Of a stretch of 64,000 bases of DNA, positions 1 through 9,667 are shown one piece after another. Every line of letters begins with the position of its first letter. The stretch's first letter is position 1. The notes beneath the pieces were generated by a model. The model did no database searches and had not been told where the DNA came from. It was given only the letters and a program-made list of their open reading frames with translations. Origin of the DNA: Gliomastix tumulicola (lineage: Eukaryota; Ascomycota; Sordariomycetes; Hypocreales; Bionectriaceae). A program made the translations under genes and the position numbers. The stretch is from positions 3,906,001-3,970,000 of the forward strand of contig BCHX01000001.1 of assembly GCA_001599755.1 (NCBI GenBank). Direction: 5' to 3'.

Positions 1-2
1 CT

Positions 3-101
3 GAGAAGGGCGAGCTCTGGCTCGCAAAAAACCAAGATGACCCCAAAGAGCAGGTCGGCTGGATTTGGTCGAAGCACTTTGCCAAACTCGCAGACTCATA
101 G
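3..101 (+). CDS. C-terminal end of a protein, possibly an SH3 domain (5' partial)
   Basis: The window opens inside a coding exon. Reading from base 3 gives 32 residues and a TAG stop. The tail reads GELWLAKN, then after a short polar loop GWIWSKHFAKL and the terminal ADS. The spacing of a Trp-containing strand followed by Gly-Trp-Ile and a Ser-x-x-Phe segment resembles the end of an SH3 domain (general pattern W-W-x-A-x(n)-G-x-(F/I)-P-S-x-(Y/F)), but the usual Pro is replaced by Trp. That likeness is an inference from 32 residues; the rest of the gene lies to the left. It converges with the fructosamine-kinase gene. Confidence 0.45.
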   Translation, partial: EKGELWLAKNQDDPKEQVGWIWSKHFAKLADS

Positions 102-771
102 ACAAGCGCGCCATTGATTGAACATTGACCTACCACGGAGTTTTCGGGCATAGCGAATCACGACGAAACATGAGATATCCTTTCCAAGACCATTCAATTC
201 TCTCGGCAACGAGGACTAGCCAGCACGCATACGACGATATACAATGCCTTAGACTTCAAGACCAGGCACCTGGCTTCTTCCATTCCTACGTTTTTTGATT
301 CATTCACATTTTCGCGCAATCCCCTGTGGATCGGGCTGCACAATGTTGAGAGGAGAGGCAGACGACACATACACACGAGGTGGCATACGGCCGAGGAGAC
401 GACTCACGGCAAGAACGGAACTTGCCGCAAGGAACAGACGGACGGATACAAGCAAGGGAACACAGCAGGGCGTTGGACGACAGCATCAAAATAAGCACGG
501 GTAGCCAAGGCTACTTATTCATCATCTTCTTTTCTTCTATTCGCTGGCCCACCTGCAGAGCATATGGGCGACCAAAGCGACCATTTTCAGGGATTTCTTC
601 TTCTTCTTTTCCTATTTTCTATGCTTTTCTCTTCTTCTTTTCTTCGCTTCTTCATTCGATGTTTCGCGGACGTTTTATCTTTTCATTTGATACCATGACA
701 GTATTTGTATTTCTAGCTGGTAGCCGAAGGGTGGATGATATGGAATGAATGACATGATTTAATTCCTTGAG
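102..771. other. Convergent intergenic region
   Basis: This is the space between two 3' ends. It contains T/C-rich stretches, strongest around 585-680, and no open frame that looks coding. Probably 3' UTRs of both neighbours. Confidence 0.6.
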
Positions 772-2915
772 TTACTTATGATCATGGTGCTTGTCTGAAT
801 CAGGATCTATGTGCTGGTGATGTTTAGCCCAGTCTTCGAAGCCCCCGGTGAATTTGTCGACGAGTGTCCTCATGGACTCGATGAGCCTGTCATATGTGAG
901 TTAGCCTTCTCTCGGCCGAGACGAGCACTTTCCGTGGAATGGGTAGGCAGTAAGTATGCTCGCTCACATCTGACGGTAACTGGGGTCGTCTACGTAAAGG
1001 ATGGAATCCAGGATATTGACCCGGATGCCATAGAGCATGCCCCGATCTTCAAAATCCTCCTCGGGATATGTAGGAGGTTGGCTCAGGCAGTACTTATCCC
1101 GGTACGGCTGGTTGATCTCGTTCCAGGGTTGTCTCCATACCGCGAGCTCATCTGCACCCGCCTTCATATTAGCACTGGTGAGACTCGCAAGGGGATACGA
1201 AGGGACTGACACTCGTTGTGTGCGTAGAATGACGCGGCATCGAATATGAGGGGCATGTTCGTGTCGGCGTCCATGCTTGCGTTCCCGTGCCATAGGTCGC
1301 CGTGGATGAGGCTCGGCCTGAGCGTCCTGCCGCCCGTCTCCATCGGCCTCAGGAGTCGGGGGATGACCTGTTCGAAGAATGGTTGTGTGAGGCGCTGGAC
1401 CTCGTCGTCGGCTCCCCGTGCCCTTTGTTCCTGCTCAAGGAGGACGCGGGTCGTGCGAGCGAAGTACTCCTCCCATGTATCCGACCACCCATGCTGGATC
1501 GCCACGTTCCCATGGTACGTCGGCAGGGCAAAGCCGAACTTGCCCTTAGGCTTAGGAGACGACGACGTCCCACTCCGGCGGTGAAGCTGCGCGACCATCG
1601 AAGGAAACGTCTCGACGTCGGGGAGTACAGCCTTCATGTTCAGGAACTCGCAGAGGAGGAAGTGTACGTCCGGCAGGGACTCGTAGGTGCCCCAGGCCAG
1701 CGGCCGAGGGACAAATGTCGGCATGACGGCGTGGATGGCCGTCATGGCTGTGAACTCGGAGTGCACCATGCTGCGTCCTCGGTCACCGTATGTAGTCTAT
1801 AAAAGATTGGCCAGCTCCCCGCCGCCCTGCGGGATAAAATGCGTTATTATAGGGGTCTTATGTGACATCTTTGCTTCTTAACGGAACGGGAGATGAAAGG
1901 GGGGGGGGGGGGGGGGGGGGGGGAGAGGAGAGGAGGCCCCGGACTGGCCGTGAAAGTCGGTCAAGAATCACTAGTCCTTACGCTCACGGACTCAGAGACC
2001 TTTTGCTCCAGGCGAGGGAAGGAAAATAAGAGGACGGTCGTTTGCTGCTGTACCCACCTTCAGAGCTGATCATGTAGAGCTATAGCTCTGGTAGGCAAGC
2101 CACATGTGACAGAAGAGCCTGGAAAATGTGACGAGAGCTGATTACGGAGGCCATCCACATCGTGAGCTGAGACTGGGAGCGGTGAAGGCAGCATCGACTT
2201 TNNNNNNNNNNNNNNNNNNNNNNNNNNNNNNNNNNNNNNNNNNNNNNNNNNNNNNNNNNNNNNNNNNNNNNNNNNNNNNNNNNNNNNNNNNNNNNNNNNN
2301 NGGGGGGGGGGGGGGGGGGGGGGGGGAGATGAAAGATCAAAAAATGTAAAAAAAGATATGGACGACTCGAGATTCGAAGCCGGTCCGTTCCCACCTCTGA
2401 CACCCACCATGGCGAATCGAGTACTGAGTAAACAATTCTGATGAGCCTCGCCCTCACCGGTTCCGCCACTTGGGCTTTCCCGGCTACATTTGAACGGGAG
2501 CTTATTCTCCCCTATCAGGGCTACTACTCTGGAAAGGGAATAGATCCCAGGGTGAGGTGAAAAATTTGATGCGCGAAAAGTGAGAAAGGGGTGAGAGGGA
2601 GGTGAGAGGAGAAGGGGGGGGAGATGGGGTGCGACGTGCCTTGAGGAAGAAGTGTATTGGCTGGGCGTTTCGGTGGGCGTGGAGACAGGCTGTGCGTGTC
2701 CAGAAGCTGGATCCATGGGCTGCTATGGATGACACATTTGTGTCTGGCGGGAGGTCTAGTTGTTGGAGCGTGTTAGATGGTGTGTGTCTGTATGTCTGTG
2801 TTGAGGACCGGGAGGGATGAGGGTCGCCGGGAGGGGGGCTCCAACTTTTGACGACCTGGGGGTCAATGATCTGGATGGCTTCTGCAGGCACATCTATCTC
2901 ATCTGTATCTTTCAT
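772..2915 (-). CDS. Fructosamine/ketosamine-3-kinase family protein (4 exons)
   Basis: Predicted deglycating kinase of the aminoglycoside-phosphotransferase superfamily, which phosphorylates ketosamine adducts on glycated proteins. Exons on the minus strand: 2915-2640, 1796-1211, 1151-968 and 886-772, giving 386 codons plus TAA. Exon 1 ends in HGSSFWTRTA...FFLK, the ATP-loop and beta-3 Lys region. Exon 2 has HGDLWHGN (residues 257-264, catalytic Asp) and FDAAS (277-281, metal-binding Asp). Exon 3 begins by completing the family motif YAHNEYEL, which fixes the 1152-1210 intron (branch GCTAAT). The short introns are GT-AG. Intron 1 (1797-2639) is abnormal: about 843 nt, apparent GC donor (AAG/GCACGT), two 25-G runs and a 100-N gap. 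Residues 24-50 are low-complexity and could instead be a 60-nt intron, giving 366 residues. Family certain; exon 1-2 junction likely. Confidence 0.82.
1899..1923. repeat. Poly-G tract (25 G) inside intron 1 of the ketosamine kinase
   Basis: An uninterrupted run of 25 G directly follows GGGAGATGAAAG (1888-1899). A second 25-G run borders the assembly gap about 400 nt away. Probably hard to sequence, and length may be inaccurate. Confidence 0.9.
2202..2326. other. Assembly gap (100 N) followed by a 25-G run
   Basis: Bases 2202-2301 are exactly 100 N, the usual placeholder for a gap of unknown size, and 2302-2326 are 25 G. The sequence GGGAGATGAAAG occurs at 1888-1899, before the first G run, and again at 2324-2335, at the end of the second. 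The two contig ends may therefore represent a duplicated or collapsed copy of the same G-rich locus. Confidence 0.9.
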
Positions 2916-4252
2916 CTCGTCCCTATTTTGATATTCGCCTCATAGAAATACAGGTTGTATGCGAGGTCTACGGTCATGATGAGTCGGTCGTTGAGCGTGG
3001 AGTCAGACAGACGGATCCTGCCCCACGATCCCCACGAGTCTCTTTCTGGACAAGCTACACGAAGCAGGGTTAAGGTTGGGAAGCCACGTCCATCACTCCT
3101 TCCCTTTTCATTGACACTCCCGAAACTTTATTCTTTTTCGGTGTTAGGTGATATCTTCCATTCAAAAGAAATGAAGGAGGTTTCTGGGGTCGCTTAAGGT
3201 GTCAACTGTGGGCTGGATATTACTAGTACTTATGTAGAGAGCGCCGCTGATTTGTGAAGCTTGTTTTTTTCGGCGTTTACCTCCTCCGTCGGACATGTAT
3301 TTGGTCTCGTCCTCAAGGCCGAAAGATCAACCTCGAGCACCTAAGGGCAGAGACTTGCACGTTATTTGACAGGTGTTTCTAAGGACCCAAAAGGACTCCA
3401 TCGTCAATGTCATCGGACTTCCTAACGAGATCACATGCATGGAGTTATGCCACAGGGCTGTTTATTGGGTGGGATAGTAAGGAGGCTCACCTGGTGCAGA
3501 GGGGGGAAGGATAAAGGTGAGTTTTATCAAGTCCTGCTCCTTTGCCGTATGCTGTGTGCTGTTGTTGATGGTAGGTATATCGGTAGTACTGCCAAGTAGT
3601 CATCGACAAGTACATCCACTACTATATGTAAGGGACGGCAGAAAGGCCGAAGACCTACTAAGTCGCATGCCTGTACAGCCTTGTATAAACCCACGATAAC
3701 TAACACCATGACCCGTTCCACATGAATCTCACCCGTCTGTAGAGAAGATCAATCTGTTGGATAGTACGGTAGAAAATGTGCTAGGAGAGAGGGAAAAACC
3801 TCACCCCATGATCAGTAGACAGATCCCCATGGCTCTTTTCGCTCCCGCCCGAGACTGAACTCCTCCCGATACACCGATCCCATAATAGTTTGGCAAAGAT
3901 TAAAAAACTCAAAGACAAATTCTCAGTACCGTATTCCCTCCCCCCCCTTCCCTGCTTGTTGCCTTGATTGCCTCTGTGGTCCCCTTGAAAATGGCGCGAA
4001 TCCATAGTAGCTTGACCTCCAGGTAACGAACAGAGATGAGACTTCTCATCATCCAAAAAATACCGTACCTGAAAGGCCGAGGTAGACTGAATCAGGCCCG
4101 TCCTCCCCTTACCAACTTACACCCGAACCCCGAAGACCAGATCCGTCCTTTCCTTAAGCCATGATATGATACCCCTTCCCAGCCCTTGAACCGTCGAATG
4201 TTGCGCGAGCCCTTAGATGCGATGCTTTTCCGATTCTATGACGTGATACGCG
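2916..4252. other. Intergenic region upstream of the ketosamine kinase
   Basis: 1.3 kb between the 3' end of the KH-domain gene and the 5' end of the kinase, both on the minus strand. Only short, compositionally random frames are present. It should contain the kinase promoter and the KH-gene 3' UTR; I see no recognisable element. Confidence 0.6.
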
Positions 4253-5773
4253 TTAGAAGACTGGTTTTTCTTGTCCGTTGCTCGCTTTGTTCTGCATCTC
4301 ACCAAGTCGAGAGTAGAGCATATACAATGCCATCCTATTGCATTCCTCGGTGCCCGTCACCGTGACGAGCCGCTCATTACTATTGTCAGACGGCTCGTTG
4401 ATCTTGATGACGCTGCCACTCATCTGCCGGATCTCGTTAATTTTCTGGCCGCCCTTGCCGATGATGGCGCCGACCATGTCGTTGGGGATGTAGATCTGCT
4501 GCGTGATCGGGCCGCCCGGCATGCCCGCCTGCATCGGCTGCCCGGGCTGAGGACCTCCGTGGCCCTGGGGAGCACCGTGGCCGCCGACGTGCGGCTGGAC
4601 ATGGGGAGCCTGACCGTACGGCGCAGGCTGGCCGCCGTAATGGACTGGAAGCGCAGGCTGCCCATGCCCGCCAACATTAGGCGGGTACTGCGCAGGGTAC
4701 GCCGGGGGAGGGGCCATGTGCTGCTGGGCCCGTCGGTCCTGCTGGCGGTAGTAGTTCTCGCCGCGGCCGTAGTGGCCCGACGCAGGCTGGGGCGAGTAGG
4801 GGACGACCTGCATGCCGCCGGGGATCGACCCTGCAGGGGCGCCGCTCCTCGTGGCATACGCAGACGCAGCCGGGCCGCCGAACCGTTCGTTGAGCTGTTC
4901 GAGGAGGGTACTGCCGACGTAGTAAGTGGCGATGTGCACGGCATCAGCGACGCCCATCACAACGAGGGAGCGCTCGCTGGACATCGGCAGGCAGGAATCG
5001 GACGCGTTTAGCCGGGCTCCCGAGGCCTCCTGGATCTCGCGGATGCGGGCGCCTCCCTTACCGATGATGGAGCCGATTAGAACGTGGGGGATGAGAAGGC
5101 GGAGCGGGTACGTCTTGGACGAAGCCGTTGAGGGCTCGCCCAGGGGCTCGTTGTTCAAGGTACGGATGATCAGGCCAAATGCCTGAGCCGTGTTTATCAG
5201 CATGACTCGGTAGCGGGGGAAGGGGAAGGGGAAGGGGAAGGGGATGGGAAAACATACCTTGGCTACGGCATCCACAATGCCACTAACGGTGAGAATGCGC
5301 TCAACGGCACCCTTCTGGTAGTCGCTGACGGTGCACTTGGCATTGGAGATCTTGCGAATGTTGGAAACATTCTCACCGCCCTTCCCAATGATGGTAGCAG
5401 CTTCCGGGCTCGAGATAACAGCACGGATATGGATCCAGGAGGTCTCGTCATGTGCCGACGCCGAGTTACTAGCCTTGGCCGATGTGCTTGCGATGGTCGC
5501 CGCGGCCGCTTTCTGGTCCACGGCGTCCGGAAGAGCTACGTCCGGGATCTCGGTCTTCGCGTCGGCCTCCTTGTCCTCTGCGCCGTTCAGGTCATGGCCC
5601 TCGATCGGGGTCTCGGGCATCTCCTCGGGGACCTCAGCATCCTCGTCGGACTTGATGATCTTATCAAGAGCAGGCCTCTTAGCTTCGGGCTGGTCCGTCG
5701 CGCGCGAGGGAGACGAGGCCTCCTCGAGGGGCCGCTTCGCCGAGTTGGTAGGTTGCGTCGGGGATGCTGACAT
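4253..5773 (-). CDS. Triple KH-domain RNA-binding protein (PBP2/Rnc1/hnRNP K-like)
   Basis: Probable poly(C)-type mRNA-binding protein related to yeast Pbp2 and fission-yeast Rnc1, acting in mRNA stability or processing. Exons 5773-5258 and 5182-4253 give 481 residues. Three KH domains each carry the RNA-contacting IIGKGG loop: KH1 about 111-180 (loop 128-133), KH2 about 195-268 (loop 211-216) and KH3 about 398-466 (loop 412-417). A Pro/Gly/Gln-rich linker (about 280-395) joins KH2 and KH3, and the first 110 residues are acidic and low-complexity. The intron (5183-5257, GTATGT...CAG) interrupts KH1. It is 75 nt with no in-frame stop, so retention would insert 25 residues into KH1. The ATG at 5773 is preferred: the open frame further up begins only at a TTG. 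Confidence 0.9.
   Translation of the reverse strand: MSASPTQPTNSAKRPLEEASSPSRATDQPEAKRPALDKIIKSDEDAEVPEEMPETPIEGHDLNGAEDKEADAKTEIPDVALPDAVDQKAAAATIASTSAKASNSASAHDETSWIHIRAVISSPEAATIIGKGGENVSNIRKISNAKCTVSDYQKGAVERILTVSGIVDAVAKVCFPIPFPFPFPFPRYRVMLINTAQAFGLIIRTLNNEPLGEPSTASSKTYPLRLLIPHVLIGSIIGKGGARIREIQEASGARLNASDSCLPMSSERSLVVMGVADAVHIATYYVGSTLLEQLNERFGGPAASAYATRSGAPAGSIPGGMQVVPYSPQPASGHYGRGENYYRQQDRRAQQHMAPPPAYPAQYPPNVGGHGQPALPVHYGGQPAPYGQAPHVQPHVGGHGAPQGHGGPQPGQPMQAGMPGGPITQQIYIPNDMVGAIIGKGGQKINEIRQMSGSVIKINEPSDNSNERLVTVTGTEECNRMALYMLYSRLGEMQNKASNGQEKPVF
5215..5244. repeat. GGGGAA hexamer repeat within the KH-gene intron
   Basis: About five GGGGAA units on the plus strand, a CCCCTT pyrimidine tract in the KH transcript. 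They sit between donor and acceptor and encode the Phe-Pro repeat that would appear if the intron were retained. Confidence 0.85.
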
Positions 5774-7378
5774 TGTGGTGGCTGTCAAGCAGAGCTGTGA
5801 TATTCCTTCGTTCTTTGCTTCACAAAAGAGGATCGATCAAATTTTTGAAGATCAAGCGACAATATTCTGCCTCTTGCTTTTCTGGTTGAGAAAAAATCTT
5901 TCTTTTCTTTTCTTTGCACTTAAACTCGTTTCTTGATATCTACACGCAGGGGGTTTTCGAAGGAAAACGTGCTGGTGCAGTGGCTTTTTTTTTTCTTTGA
6001 GAATCGGTGCAAATGAATGTGAAGTCTCTCCGTGACGTGACTTTGTGTGGTTTGTGTGTGTGTGTGTGTGCAGTCGTGAGAGGTAGGTAGTCGAGGACGG
6101 GCGTGAGGAGGAACGGAATATGGTCTGGTAGGGTATCCTTTTTGTATCTGGGCACCCGTGTTCCCGCTGGCGTTTCGAAGTCCCGAAAATGGGTTTCTGA
6201 AAATTGCCAAGTCTCTGGTAGATAGACGGAGAGGAGGAGATGGGTGGTGAGGGCGGCAGGCGAGAGTGGTGGAGGTGGAGGACGTGAAGCGAGGCGGTTG
6301 ATTGAGGGATGGGTCTCAAAAGCAGACAGGGAGAGGCAATCGCTCAACTCAAACCTTTGGGCCGCGCGCGCCGTGTGCGATGCTGCCACTACCCTTTCCG
6401 AAAAGCCTCCAGGTCTCGCGATAACCTCCAAGGTCCTTGCCAATGTTCACGTCGCACGCAGGTAGACGGCCGGTGCGGTCAACGTCGCGTCGCAGAGTGT
6501 CCTGATCGATGATGGGAGATCGAGGAAACCGGAGTCGCGCGCTACCAAACAGGTCTCGAAAGTCGACAGACGAGTGATTGCACACAGCAGGACCGATCGC
6601 GAAAAGAAGACAAGGAAAAGGATGATGGGGGAAGAACGCGACGATGCTTCGTTGATGGAAGGGAAGCGGCGCGAAATGAAAGGAGTCGGGAGAGGAAAGA
6701 GGAGGCTTGGGGGCCAGTGGTCGAGACTGGGGAAATGTGCCCCGGTAAGCGAGACCTGTGGTACCGTGCCGAGTCGATTATGTGGAGACTGTGTACATCG
6801 GCCTCGCCAAAGTCTCAGATCAGATGATTGCCTGTCAAGCCACAGCGAACCTGGACTGGAGCACCTCGGGTCTCTCTACTCGAGTTGCGGGATGAGCGGT
6901 GAGCTTTGGCAAGGCAGATCGAGGTATTTGGCGCTCCCACGATAATTCTCTGTCACCGAACGTCCGGGATGAGCCCCCCGGAAGCCTTCGAGTATGGTCT
7001 GGACCCCCGAGTAGCGCTCACAGTCGCATGAACACTGTGTGGGTCACGCTCCTAACAAGAGCGTCGATCGCTTAACGATCACTGATCAGAGCTTTCAATT
7101 CAGGAGCTTTCCCCAGCAAAGGGAGCAGCCACGCCCGAGTCTCCACGTCCCTGCATGCTGATGCCTCGCGCCTCGCGCCTTGCGCTGCCTGATCAAAGCC
7201 AACAGCGACTGTCTTGAAGCTCTGTGAATTCGTCAGAGCCGTTTCAGAAACTGCAGGGCCGTCTTCTCATTACCCAGGCGGAGTGTCCTGACGAGATTGG
7301 CAGGGGAAGCAGGGTTTAATTCAATTCGCGACGGCGCTAGGTCTCCATCTCAGCGTCGCGTGTCACGCGTCTTGCACA
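5774..7378. other. Divergent intergenic region between KH and CENP-K-like genes
   Basis: 1.6 kb of presumed bidirectional promoter and leaders. A (TG)9 run lies at 6053-6070. The KH side (5850-6000) is T-rich on the plus strand, so A-rich in the KH leader. No coding frame is supported. Confidence 0.6.
7365..7370. promoter_or_regulatory. MCB hexamer (ACGCGT) just before the CENP-K-like start
   Basis: A perfect, palindromic MluI cell-cycle box lies 8 bases before the ATG of the CENP-K-like gene, with another CGCG (7357-7360) just upstream. MCB is the known site of the MBF G1/S factor in yeasts. Function here is inferred, and its closeness to the ATG means it could also lie in the leader. Confidence 0.35.
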
Positions 7379-8442
7379 ATGGACGACGGCGGTGCAAGGT
7401 CAGAAGCGCAAGAGTACAGCGCTAATCTGGACTACACTCTGAGGGAGCTTCAGAAGAAGGTTGGAGAACATGAAAGGGAGCTTCAAAGGGTACGTTCGAT
7501 TTTTTTTTAATTTTTTTTAATTTTCTTGTACCTGATTTCACCACGCTAACCGCACTCCAGCTGAGGTCGCAACAACCCGCCTTCAGGGCCTCTCCCCAGG
7601 GCCAGGTGCAGATCGTCAAGACGGCCCTCAAGGACGCCACCAATGCGGATCCCTTCCTCCCTTTCCCGGGCTCCGTCCTCCCCGCGCTGCTCGCCCTGCG
7701 CAGGACTCACAAGACCATTGTCGAGTCGAAGGAGTACCTGGCGTCGCGCGAGGCAGCAGGTGTAGAGGATCGCGAGAAGCGTCGCCTCGAGACGGACCAG
7801 GCCAATCTGCGGGATCAGACTTTGCTCACCGATGCGTTGACCAATCGGATCAAAGAGCTCCGTAGCGAGCTCGCCTCAGCGGAGGATCTTGAACCCGAGG
7901 ATGGCGTGCAGCGGCGGTTAGAGGAGATGCAGGAGAAGAAGACCGGCTACGACAAAGGAAGCAAGGACCTATTCAGGTCCCTGAGATCATTCATAGATGA
8001 CCGCTTGGCTGGTATGTTGGCTGCAGAGGAGCTGGGCGGCCCCGTGGTCGGCGGTATGGTCGATATCGATGCCGAGGCCCTGGCAGCAGGGTTCAACGCC
8101 CAGGGCAAGCTGAAGAAGCCACAGGACTCTACGAAGGACAAGGACGACGGCAAGAGACAGCGGCGTCTAGACGAGATCTGGGGCCATGCTGTCGACGGGG
8201 AGCGTGGCGAGCAGCAGCCCGTGGACGAAGTGACGGCGGCGGGCAACGAGATGAAGCAGCTCCTCCAGGCTCTCATGCAGCGCCTGGAGGAGGCCAAGGG
8301 GGACAACTCGCGGTCTTACGTTGATCTCCCGCGGGAGTCGGCAGCTGCGAGGTTTCTCGTGCGATCCAAGGTGGCCCAGTTTGACCCGAGGGATGCGAGC
8401 AGGTTACGACTTATCGACTTTGGGAGGGAGCTTGATGCTTGA
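7379..8442 (+). CDS. CENP-K/Sim4-like kinetochore protein (probable)
   Basis: Exons 7379-7489 and 7561-8442 encode 330 residues. The 71-nt intron has GTACGT...GCTAAC...CAG. The N-terminus (YSANLDYTLRELQKKVGEHE) is a heptad-like coiled coil. It is followed by LPALLALRRTHKTI, a second long charged helix with ...KRRLETDQANLRDQ..., and a C-terminal block with SAAARFLVRSKVAQF and RLRLIDFGREL. This layout matches fungal proteins annotated as centromere protein CENP-K (Sim4 complex of the inner kinetochore), as far as I can judge without a search. No catalytic motif is visible. Other coiled-coil kinetochore subunits remain possible. An MCB box sits immediately upstream of the ATG. Confidence 0.6.
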
Positions 8443-8845
8443 CGCGGCCGGGTTGATGCTATGTACTCTCTCATACCTGGTGGAGCTCTATTTGAGGATC
8501 AATTACATCCTCCCGTAGGCAATTTCAAAATAGACCATCTCAAGCCTCAATCCTCTCCATTACTTTCAAGAATTGATTCATCATCTCATTTGACTGGAGC
8601 CTGTCTCGGATCGTATCTGCATGTCTTAGGAAATGCGCCGTCATTGGCCAATTCCGNCCCGCGTCCACTCCCCCTCAACGCGTCGTCGCGTCACCGCCAT
8701 TCCGTCTCCCACCCAAAATCCACCTCTTAGCCACCCCTCCAGACCGCAATCCCACCACTTATCCCAGAACCCTGCTCTGTCATCCCGCGCCTTCGTCACG
8801 AGCAGCAACAGCAATACCATCATCCAGCATCCAGCCAGCAACAGC
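8443..8845. other. Intergenic region before dUTPase
   Basis: 403 nt between two genes on the same strand. The last 213 nt (from an ATG at 8633) stay open in frame with dUTPase and could encode an N-terminal extension. One unresolved base (N) lies at 8657. Confidence 0.6.
8678..8683. promoter_or_regulatory. MCB hexamer (ACGCGT) upstream of dUTPase
   Basis: A perfect ACGCGT lies 163 bases before the chosen dUTPase ATG and is followed at once by CGTCGCGTC, a near-repeat. This suits MBF-type G1/S control of a nucleotide-metabolism gene. The same bases lie in the frame of the possible N-terminal extension. Confidence 0.4.
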
Positions 8846-9431
8846 ATGTCCTCTGCCCCCGAGAACAGCACCACCGCCTCGCCCCCCTCCAAGCGCGTCA
8901 AGACCACCGAGAACGGCACCACGACCGCAGAGATGGCCCCCATCGCCGAGCCCCAGCTCCTCGTCAAGAAGCTCTCCGACAAGGGCCGCCTGCCCACGCG
9001 CGGCAGCGCCTTCGCGGCCGGCTACGATCTGTACGCCGCCAAGGACACGACCGTCCCCGCGAGGGGCAAGGTCCTCGTCAGCACGGACATCAGCATCGCG
9101 TGCCCCGCCGGAACGTGTACGTCGACAAGAGTGCCGAATTCACTTGAGTGATGGGACAGATGCTGATAGATATCTAGACGGCCGTGTTGCCCCCCGCTCC
9201 GGCCTCGCGTCCAAGAACTTCATCGACACGGGCGCGGGCGTCATCGATGCCGACTACCGCGGCGAGGTGAAGGTGCTGCTCTTCAACCACGCCGAGACGG
9301 ACCACGAGATCAAGGAGGGCGACCGCATTGCCCAGCTCGTCCTCGAGCGCATCTACACGCCCGAGGTCGTCGAGGTGCAGGAGCTCGAGGAGAGCGTGAG
9401 GGGCGCCGGTGGCTTTGGCAGCACGGGCTAA
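8846..9431 (+). CDS. DUT1: dUTP diphosphatase (dUTPase)
   Basis: Hydrolyses dUTP to dUMP and pyrophosphate, keeping uracil out of DNA and supplying dUMP for thymidylate synthesis. Exons 8846-9116 and 9178-9431 encode 174 residues. The 61-nt intron (GTACGT...TAG) splits the Tyr codon before motif 2. All five trimeric-dUTPase motifs are intact: AAGYDLYAA (57-65), GRVAPRSGLA (92-101), GVIDADYRGEV (111-121, catalytic Asp), GDRIAQL (138-144) and the C-terminal P-loop-like RGAGGFGSTG (165-174). The first 35 residues are Ser/Thr-rich and contain PPSKRVK, a plausible nuclear signal. An in-frame ATG at 8633 would add 71 residues with no Asp or Glu. Confidence 0.95.
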
Positions 9432-9667
9432 AATTAGGATTCCAGCCTTACTCAGATACCAGTGACGATTTTTAACGAGAGAGCGGTAGACAAAGAGCCG
9501 AAGTCTTTTACGATAGAACGCGGGGGGGAACTGGTCTACTGCGGGATGGTCCATTCTAGACATGCGATGAAATAGCCTCGACCACAAGATACGATTTTTC
9601 TATGTCCAATGATAACAGAGCCCTGCCTCAATGATCTATTATTTTTTTTCATTAACGCCGCCGCCGT

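Noticed and set aside
964..1769. Ketosamine kinase as a short gene starting at 1769 without an N-terminal lobe
   Set aside because: The nucleotide-binding N-terminal part (SSFWTRTA...FFLK) is present at 2915-2640 on the same strand and joins in phase with a consensus acceptor at 1797.
2348..2475. Intact tRNA gene in the kinase intron
   Set aside because: A- and B-box-like sequences are present, but acceptor and T stems do not pair, so it is not a functional tRNA. Kept only as a weak finding.
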